DNA from: Arthrobacter sp. Leaf234
Lineage (GTDB): Bacteria > Actinomycetota > Actinomycetes > Actinomycetales > Micrococcaceae
Length of the DNA stretch: 64,000 bases
Direction: 5' to 3'
Assembly: GCF_001422665.1 (NCBI RefSeq)
Contig: NZ_LMLU01000006.1
Span: 187,725 to 251,724 of the forward strand
Shown here: positions 59,586 to 64,000 of the stretch, in pieces
How the letters are laid out: each line of letters opens with the position of its first letter
Numbering within the stretch: position 1 is the first letter of the stretch
The notes under the pieces: model-generated
Told to the model about the DNA's origin: nothing
Seen by the model: only the letters and a program-made list of their open reading frames with translations
Database searches by the model: none
Made by a program: the position numbers and the translations under genes

Positions 59586-59637
59586 CGCAAGTCACTGTGA
59601 AGCCGGACCAGTCCGGTGACCGGAGTCATCCGGTCAT

Positions 59638-59708
59638 GGTGGGGTGGCCGAGAGGCGAGGCAGCGGCCTGCAAAGCCGTATACGCGGGTTCGAATCCCGT
59701 CCCCACCT
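59638..59708 (+). tRNA. tRNA-Cys (GCA)
   Basis: GGTGGGG pairs with CCCCACC, the anticodon loop is CTGCAAA with GCA, and the T arm is GCGGGTTCGAATCCCGT. Length 71 bases without CCA. Confidence 0.95.
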
Positions 59709-59741
59709 CGGTGCAGTACGAGCAGCACAACCCATGAATTT

Positions 59742-59813
59742 GGGCGATTGGCGCAGCGGTAGCGCGCTTCCCTGACACGGAAGAGGTCACTGGTTCGATC
59801 CCAGTATCGCCCA
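59742..59813 (+). tRNA. tRNA-Val (GAC)
   Basis: GGGCGAT pairs with ATCGCCC, the anticodon loop is CTGACAC with GAC, and the T arm is ACTGGTTCGATCCCAGT. Length 72 bases without CCA. Confidence 0.95.
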
Positions 59814-59818
59814 CGACG

Positions 59819-59842
59819 GCGCCCCCTCGGGGGCGCTTTTTT
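59819..59842 (+). terminator. Intrinsic terminator after tRNA-Val
   Basis: GCGCCCCC and GGGGGCGC form an eight-base perfect stem with a two-base loop, followed by six Ts. It lies between tRNA-Val and the second tRNA-Gly, so the last tRNA may need readthrough or its own promoter. Confidence 0.9.
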
Positions 59843-59916
59843 GCGGACGTAGCTCAGCTGGCTAGAGCACCACCTTGCCAAGGTGGATGTCGCGGGTTCG
59901 AATCCCGTCGTCCGCT
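59843..59916 (+). tRNA. tRNA-Gly (GCC), second copy
   Basis: It is identical base for base to the tRNA-Gly at 59512-59585, including the preceding T. The anticodon is GCC. Confidence 0.95.
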
Positions 59917-59937
59917 CTCAGGCCGGTCGTCGGCCGT

Positions 59938-59969
59938 TGCCCGGTCCTGGCGAGGACCGGGCATTTTTT
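59938..59969 (+). terminator. Intrinsic terminator after the tRNA cluster
   Basis: TGCCCGGTCCT and AGGACCGGGCA form an eleven-base perfect stem with a four-base loop, followed by six Ts. Confidence 0.92.
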
Positions 59970-60032
59970 ATGCCCTGCGCGTACCGGCCTCACTCCCGGT
60001 CCTGCTCGGAGGACATCCCCCTGTTCGTGCCC

Positions 60033-60038
60033 TAGAAT
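60033..60038 (+). promoter_or_regulatory. Possible -10 of the antitoxin-like gene
   Basis: TAGAAT fits a -10 hexamer, about 48 bases upstream of the start codon. No good -35 is visible at 16-18 bases. Confidence 0.4.
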
Positions 60039-60086
60039 TTCGGGAGCGGAGACGGACTGCGTCTCCACGACCGAAAGGAGGTGTCC

Positions 60087-60338
60087 GTGGGTTTATTGGA
60101 CGGGCTCAAGGGCAAGGCCGGCACCCTCGCGGGTAAGGCGACCGAACTCATTGGCGATAATTCCGACAAGGTGAAGAACGGCATCGGGAAGGCCGGCGAC
60201 TTCGTCGACGGCAAGACCCATGGCAAGTACGCGCACCACATCGACGGAGTGCAGACGAAGGCTTCGGAGATGGTCGACAAGATCGACAAGAAGGACGGCA
60301 AGGGCGACGTCGGCCCTACCCCTCCGCCGGCCGTGTAG
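60087..60338 (+). CDS. Rv0909/MT0933-family antitoxin-like protein
   Basis: The 83-residue protein is Lys/Asp/Gly-rich: GLLDGLKGKAGTLAGKATEL, then SDKVKNGIGKAGDFVDGKT, HGKYAHHIDGVQTKASEMV. This is the composition and motif order of the Rv0909 antitoxin family, whose toxin in M. tuberculosis is Rv0910. The start is the GTG at 60087, since AAAGGAGGT (60074-60082) sits five bases from it; the GTG at 60081 overlaps that site. No Rv0910-like toxin gene is adjacent. Confidence 0.8.
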   Translation: MGLLDGLKGKAGTLAGKATELIGDNSDKVKNGIGKAGDFVDGKTHGKYAHHIDGVQTKASEMVDKIDKKDGKGDVGPTPPPAV

Positions 60339-60356
60339 TACCCAGCCTGGCAATAC

Positions 60357-60396
60357 GGAAGCGCCGGTCCCGCCGAGAGGCGGCACCGGCGCTTCC
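60357..60396. terminator. Bidirectional hairpin between the antitoxin-like gene and zapE
   Basis: GGAAGCGCCGGT and ACCGGCGCTTCC form a perfect twelve-base stem around a shorter inner hairpin (CCGCC/GGCGG). It separates two convergent genes. Confidence 0.75.
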
Positions 60397-60430
60397 TGCG
60401 TTCCCGGGCGAGACCGGGGCGCATGACGTT

Positions 60431-61462
60431 CTAGCCTGCGACCTCACTGCCCTGCCGGGCCAGAGCCGTGAGGCGTGAGACAGCGCGGTAGTACTTCTTC
60501 ATGTAGCCACCGTGCATCATCTCCTCGGTGAAGAGCTGATCGAAGGTCGTCCCGCTCGCCATGATGGGCACGTCGCGGTCGTAGAGACGGTCGGCGAGCA
60601 CCACGAAGCGCAGGGCGACGGACTGCTCGGTGATGGTCTCCACGCCGTGCCACGCCACGGCATCGACGCCGTCGAGGAGCTGCCGGTAGCGGCTCGGATG
60701 GACGTCCGCGAGGTGACCGACGAGCTCGGAGAAGTCGTCCTCGGCGAGGACCCCGCCGGAGAAGGAGTCGATCCGGTCGCGGAGCGCTGCGTCGTCCATG
60801 GCGTCCGGTGCCTGCGGGAGACCGCGGTGGCGGTAGTCCTCGCCGTCGATCCGCGCCACGTCGAACTGGTCCGCGAGGACCTGGATCTCCCGCTGGAAGT
60901 CCTCTGCGGCGAACCGTCCGTCACCGAGGGAACCGGGGAGGGTATTGGACGTCGCGGCCAGCTTGACCCCGGCGTCGGCCAGTTCACGCATCAGGCGGGA
61001 CATGAGCACGGTGTCACCGGGATCGTCGAGCTCGAACTCGTCGATGCACACGAGGCTGTAGTCGCTGAGGGCCTCGACGGTCTTCCGGAAGGTCAGCGCT
61101 CCCACCAGGTTGGTGTACTCGACGAAGGTCCCGAAGGACTTCTTACCGGACGAGGCGTGCCAGAGCGAGGCGAGGAGGTGGGTCTTGCCGACGCCGAACC
61201 CGCCGTCGAGGTAGATACCTGCCCGGGAGGGAGCCTTCCTCGCCCCGAAGAGCTTCCGTAGGCCCGAGGGTGCCGGCTCGTCGACCGTGCCGGCGAATTC
61301 CCGCAGTGTCGTGACGGCGGCCGCCTGGGAGGGTTGCTGGGGATCGGGCCGGTAGGTGTCGAAGGACACCTCCCCGAACCTCGGCGACGGGTAGAACCCG
61401 CCGAGCAACTCATCGACGGAGACCTTCGGTGAACGCTGCGTCAGGTGTTCGATGACTGGCAC
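60431..61462 (-). CDS. zapE: Cell division protein ZapE (AFG1-like ATPase)
   Basis: ZapE/AFG1 ATPases act at the division septum or in protein quality control. The 343-residue protein has Walker A in GIYLDGGFGVGKTHLLASLW, Walker B in SLVCIDEFELDDPGDTVLM, sensor residues in LAATSNTLPG and the C-terminal FDQLFTEEMMHGGYMKKYY typical of the family. The GTG at 61462 (VPVIEHLTQRSPK) fits; the ATG further upstream (61534) gives only a Cys/Thr-rich peptide. It is divergent from sseA. Confidence 0.92.
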   Translation of the reverse strand: MPVIEHLTQRSPKVSVDELLGGFYPSPRFGEVSFDTYRPDPQQPSQAAAVTTLREFAGTVDEPAPSGLRKLFGARKAPSRAGIYLDGGFGVGKTHLLASLWHASSGKKSFGTFVEYTNLVGALTFRKTVEALSDYSLVCIDEFELDDPGDTVLMSRLMRELADAGVKLAATSNTLPGSLGDGRFAAEDFQREIQVLADQFDVARIDGEDYRHRGLPQAPDAMDDAALRDRIDSFSGGVLAEDDFSELVGHLADVHPSRYRQLLDGVDAVAWHGVETITEQSVALRFVVLADRLYDRDVPIMASGTTFDQLFTEEMMHGGYMKKYYRAVSRLTALARQGSEVAG

Positions 61463-61725
61463 GGATGTGGACCGCTTTCTCTTTCCGGCAGGCGCGTCCC
61501 GTCCGGTACACGCACACGACGGCGGTGTGGTCACAGCGCCGCCCCGCTACGCCAGACTACGGCACGGTGCGCACCGCGGGCGGCCCACTCCGGCGCCGGT
61601 ACCGCGCCTTGACCTCGCCGTCGACCGCTCCCCCACAGCCTCCGGCGACCGGAAGGAATTGCCGCCTCGCGTGGTTAGGGTAGGGGAAGACCAGCACCGT
61701 GCACACCGCTATGCGAAAGGCCGCA

Positions 61726-62652
61726 ATGACCCTGGCACCAGACACGCAGGACAAGTTCGCCGAATACGCCCATCCGGAGCGGCTCGTCTCCACCGACTGG
61801 CTCGCCGCGCATCTCGGCGCCGACGGACTCGTCGTCGTCGAGTCCGACGAGGACGTGCTCCTGTACGAGACGGGCCACATCCCCGGTGCCGTGAAGATCG
61901 ACTGGCACACCGAGCTCAACGACGAGGTCACGCGCGACTACATCGACGGCGCGGGTTTCTCGCGCCTGATGGCCGCCAAGGGCATCGCGCGCGACTCCAC
62001 CGTGGTCATCTACGGAGACAAGAGCAACTGGTGGGCGGCCTACGCCCTCTGGGTCTTCACGCTCTTCGGCCACGAGGACGTGCGCCTGCTGGACGGAGGC
62101 CGCGACATCTGGGTCGCCGAGGGTCGGGACATCACGACGGACAGGCCCGATGTCGTCGCCACCGACTACCCCGTCGTCGAGCGCGACGACTCCTCGATCC
62201 GCGCCTATCTCGGTGATGTGCTCGAGCACCTCGGCAAGCCACTGATCGACGTCCGATCCGGCGACGAGTACACCGGCGCACGCACCACCATGCCCGCCTA
62301 TCCCGAGGAGGGTGCGCTCCGTGGCGGCCACATCCCGACGGCGGCGTCCGTCCCCTGGGCGCGAGCCGCGGCCGAGGACGGGACCTTCCGGACACGGGCG
62401 GAACTCGATGCCATCTATCGTGGCGAGGCCGGGCTGAAGGACGGCGACGACGTCGTGGCCTACTGCAGGATCGGCGAGCGGTCGAGCCACACGTGGTTCG
62501 TCCTCACGCACCTCCTCGGCTTCGAGCGGGTGCGCAACTACGACGGCTCCTGGACCGAGTGGGGCAACGCGGTCCGTGTCCCGATCGTCCGAGGCACGGA
62601 GCCCGGCGAGGTTCCCGTGTCCGTGAACCGCTCCGCGCAGGCCGCACGATGA
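61726..62652 (+). CDS. sseA: Thiosulfate / 3-mercaptopyruvate sulfurtransferase
   Basis: The 308-residue protein has two rhodanese domains. The N-terminal copy ([30 protein letters not shown]) lacks the active Cys. The C-terminal copy has the persulfide Cys in [20 protein letters not shown], as in mycobacterial CysA2/SseA. It moves sulfur to cyanide or protein thiols. ATG at 61726 has AAAGG at a good distance. It overlaps sufE by four bases and so forms a sulfur-trafficking unit. Confidence 0.93.
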   Translation: MTLAPDTQDKFAEYAHPERLVSTDWLAAHLGADGLVVVESDEDVLLYETGHIPGAVKIDWHTELNDEVTRDYIDGAGFSRLMAAKGIARDSTVVIYGDKSNWWAAYALWVFTLFGHEDVRLLDGGRDIWVAEGRDITTDRPDVVATDYPVVERDDSSIRAYLGDVLEHLGKPLIDVRSGDEYTGARTTMPAYPEEGALRGGHIPTAASVPWARAAAEDGTFRTRAELDAIYRGEAGLKDGDDVVAYCRIGERSSHTWFVLTHLLGFERVRNYDGSWTEWGNAVRVPIVRGTEPGEVPVSVNRSAQAAR

Positions 62653-63101
62653 CCACCGGGACCGTCCCCGCGAAGCTCGCCGAGATCATCGACGACTTCC
62701 AGGACCTGACCGAGCCCGACCGCCTGCAGCTGCTACTCGACTTCTCCCGGGAGCTGCCCGCCCTGCCGGAGCGCTACAGCGACCACCCGGAGCTGCTGGA
62801 GCAGGTCGTCGAGTGCCAGAGCCCGCTGTTCCTCACGATGGAGATCGGCGAGGCCCCCGGGCACCCGGTGCACCTCTTCTTCTCGGCACCCCCCGAGGCT
62901 CCCACGACCCGAGGTTTCGCGGGCGTGCTGCTCGAGGGGCTCGACGGACTCCCGGCCGCGGAGGTACTCGCCGTGCCAGACGACGTCCCGGACCGCCTCG
63001 GCCTGACCCGCGCCATCACTCCCCTGCGCATGCGGGGCATGTCCGCCATGCTGGGGCGCATCAAGCGGAAGATCCGGGAGTCCGTCAGGGACGAGGCGTA
63101 G
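62649..63101 (+). CDS. sufE: SufE-family sulfur acceptor
   Basis: SufE accepts persulfide sulfur from a cysteine desulfurase for Fe-S cluster assembly. The 150-residue protein has the acceptor Cys in [13 protein letters not shown] (about 56). The end [17 protein letters not shown] is typical of actinobacterial SufE. The start ATG overlaps the sseA stop. Its usual SufS partner is not in the window. The last 17 bases overlap the convergent hydrolase gene. Confidence 0.92.
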   Translation: MTTGTVPAKLAEIIDDFQDLTEPDRLQLLLDFSRELPALPERYSDHPELLEQVVECQSPLFLTMEIGEAPGHPVHLFFSAPPEAPTTRGFAGVLLEGLDGLPAAEVLAVPDDVPDRLGLTRAITPLRMRGMSAMLGRIKRKIRESVRDEA

Positions 63102-64000
63102 GCGCGGGCGGCTCCTGCGCCGCGGGCCCGGCGGACCGACCGCCGGGCAGGGTCCTGCCGAAGACGTTGTCGTCCAGCCAGTGCTCGACGACGCTCTCCC
63201 ACCGTTCCGGCGCGACGTTCCACTCCTTCGTGTGGCGCGCCCGCTGGAATCGCTCGAGCGTCACGAAGGTCGGGTTCTTCGCCGCGAGTTCCGCCGAGGG
63301 CCCGATGGGCACGAACTCGTCGTCCTCGCTGTGCAGCACGAGGGTCGGCAGGGTGAGCTGTTCCGCGCGGGCGATCCAGTCCATGCTCTTGAGGTCAAGG
63401 GGCGCGGCCAGCCCGGTGATGCGTCGGGCCCGCTGACTGGCCAGCAGGTACTGGCCCAGGCGGCCCACCGGTGCGGGGATCCTGTTGAGCTCGGCGTGGT
63501 GGGCGAGCACCTCGATCCAGTTGATGACCGGTCCGTCGAGCACGAGCGCCCTGATGCGCCGCCTGTGGCGCGAGAGATCGGCCGTCTGCAGCACGATCGC
63601 GCCGCCCATGGACCAGCCGAACAACACGACGTCGCGTGCACCGTGGGACACCGCGTAGTCGATCGCGGCATCGACGTCGTGCCACTCCGTCATCCCGAGT
63701 CCGTACCTGCCGTCCGGTGCCGAGGGGGCTTCGCCGTCGTTCCGGTAGGACAGCACGAGGCTCGTCATCCCCAGCCGGCGCGCGGGTCGCAGGGCGCGCA
63801 GGGCTTCCGCGCGGGAGGCACCCCGACCGTGCACCATCACGGCCCACGTACTGGCGGGGCCCTCGGCCCGGACGAGCCAGGCCGGTGCCGAACCGCCCTC
63901 GACCGGGATGAGGACCTCCTCCTCGGCGAAGCCCATGGCGAAGGGGCTGGGGTAGACGGCGCCGCCCCACCAGCCCCTCGTCGCCGCGGCGAGGTCACCC
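63085..64000 (-). CDS. Alpha/beta hydrolase, 5' end outside the window
   Basis: The protein has the nucleophile elbow GWSMGGAIVL, the acid in HSEDDEFVPIG and the His in RARHTKEWN, so the Ser-Asp-His triad is complete. It resembles esterase/dienelactone-hydrolase-like proteins. An ATG at 63936 gives 283 residues, but the frame is open to the window edge (RGWWGGAVYPSPFA), which looks like coding sequence, so the true start is probably beyond 64000. The substrate is unknown. Confidence 0.8.
   Translation of the reverse strand, partial: GDLAAATRGWWGGAVYPSPFAMGFAEEEVLIPVEGGSAPAWLVRAEGPASTWAVMVHGRGASRAEALRALRPARRLGMTSLVLSYRNDGEAPSAPDGRYGLGMTEWHDVDAAIDYAVSHGARDVVLFGWSMGGAIVLQTADLSRHRRRIRALVLDGPVINWIEVLAHHAELNRIPAPVGRLGQYLLASQRARRITGLAAPLDLKSMDWIARAEQLTLPTLVLHSEDDEFVPIGPSAELAAKNPTFVTLERFQRARHTKEWNVAPERWESVVEHWLDDNVFGRTLPGGRSAGPAAQEPPAPTPRP

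Overview
The window is very GC-rich, with GTG starts common, ATGA/GTGA overlaps between neighbouring genes, and gene orders typical of Actinomycetota. The block pyrR-pyrB-pyrC-(Rv1382-like)-carA-carB-pyrF-mihF-gmk-rpoZ-coaBC-metK-priA matches the mycobacterial order. The NmtR/NreB-like pair, the ANTAR/GAF regulators, acVLRF1 and the Rv0909-like antitoxin suggest a soil member of the Micrococcaceae (Arthrobacter-like). This placement is an inference from family knowledge; no search was run.

Layout. (1) 0.3-15.7 kb, all on the minus strand: a housekeeping block transcribed from pyrR towards priA. It covers de novo pyrimidine synthesis (pyrR, pyrB, pyrC, carA, carB, pyrF), then mihF, gmk, rpoZ, coaBC, metK and priA. 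Most pyr genes overlap by 1-13 bases, so they probably form one translationally coupled operon. The short leader before pyrR can fold next to its Shine-Dalgarno sequence. (2) 15.8-39.9 kb: a loosely packed accessory region between a PrsW-type membrane protease gene and nusB. It holds an MpaB-like oxygenase, a VOC protein, a divergent EamA/LysR pair, a metal-sensing ArsR regulator beside an NreB-like MFS exporter, two decayed IS3-family elements, MscL, several ANTAR/GAF/PAS regulators, small membrane or lipoproteins, and at least six damaged genes. (3) 40-50 kb, minus strand: nusB, efp, aroB, aroK, aroC, aroE, mltG, ruvX and alaS, a tightly overlapping set for shikimate, translation and wall synthesis. 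Two small membrane-anchored proteins, rpsD and rarA follow upstream. (4) 53-58 kb: acVLRF1 (+), a wrecked 2-hydroxyacid dehydrogenase gene, then rpe, rsmB, fmt, def and a PD-(D/E)XK nuclease-like gene (-). (5) 59.5-60 kb: four tRNA genes (Gly, Cys, Val, Gly) with a recognisable promoter and terminators. (6) 60-64 kb: an Rv0909-like antitoxin gene, zapE (-), an sseA-sufE pair (+) and an alpha/beta hydrolase that runs off the window.

The most unusual material lies in the accessory region. There is a LuxR-like/excisionase-like gene broken by one amber codon and beginning with a four-copy hexanucleotide repeat. Other short tandem repeats lie within 450 bases of it. A DUF1905 gene is broken at a run of seven Gs. 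An ArsR regulator carries a complete alpha-5 metal site and sits beside an exporter whose promoter region has direct repeats. I see no CRISPR array, prophage or complete defence system.
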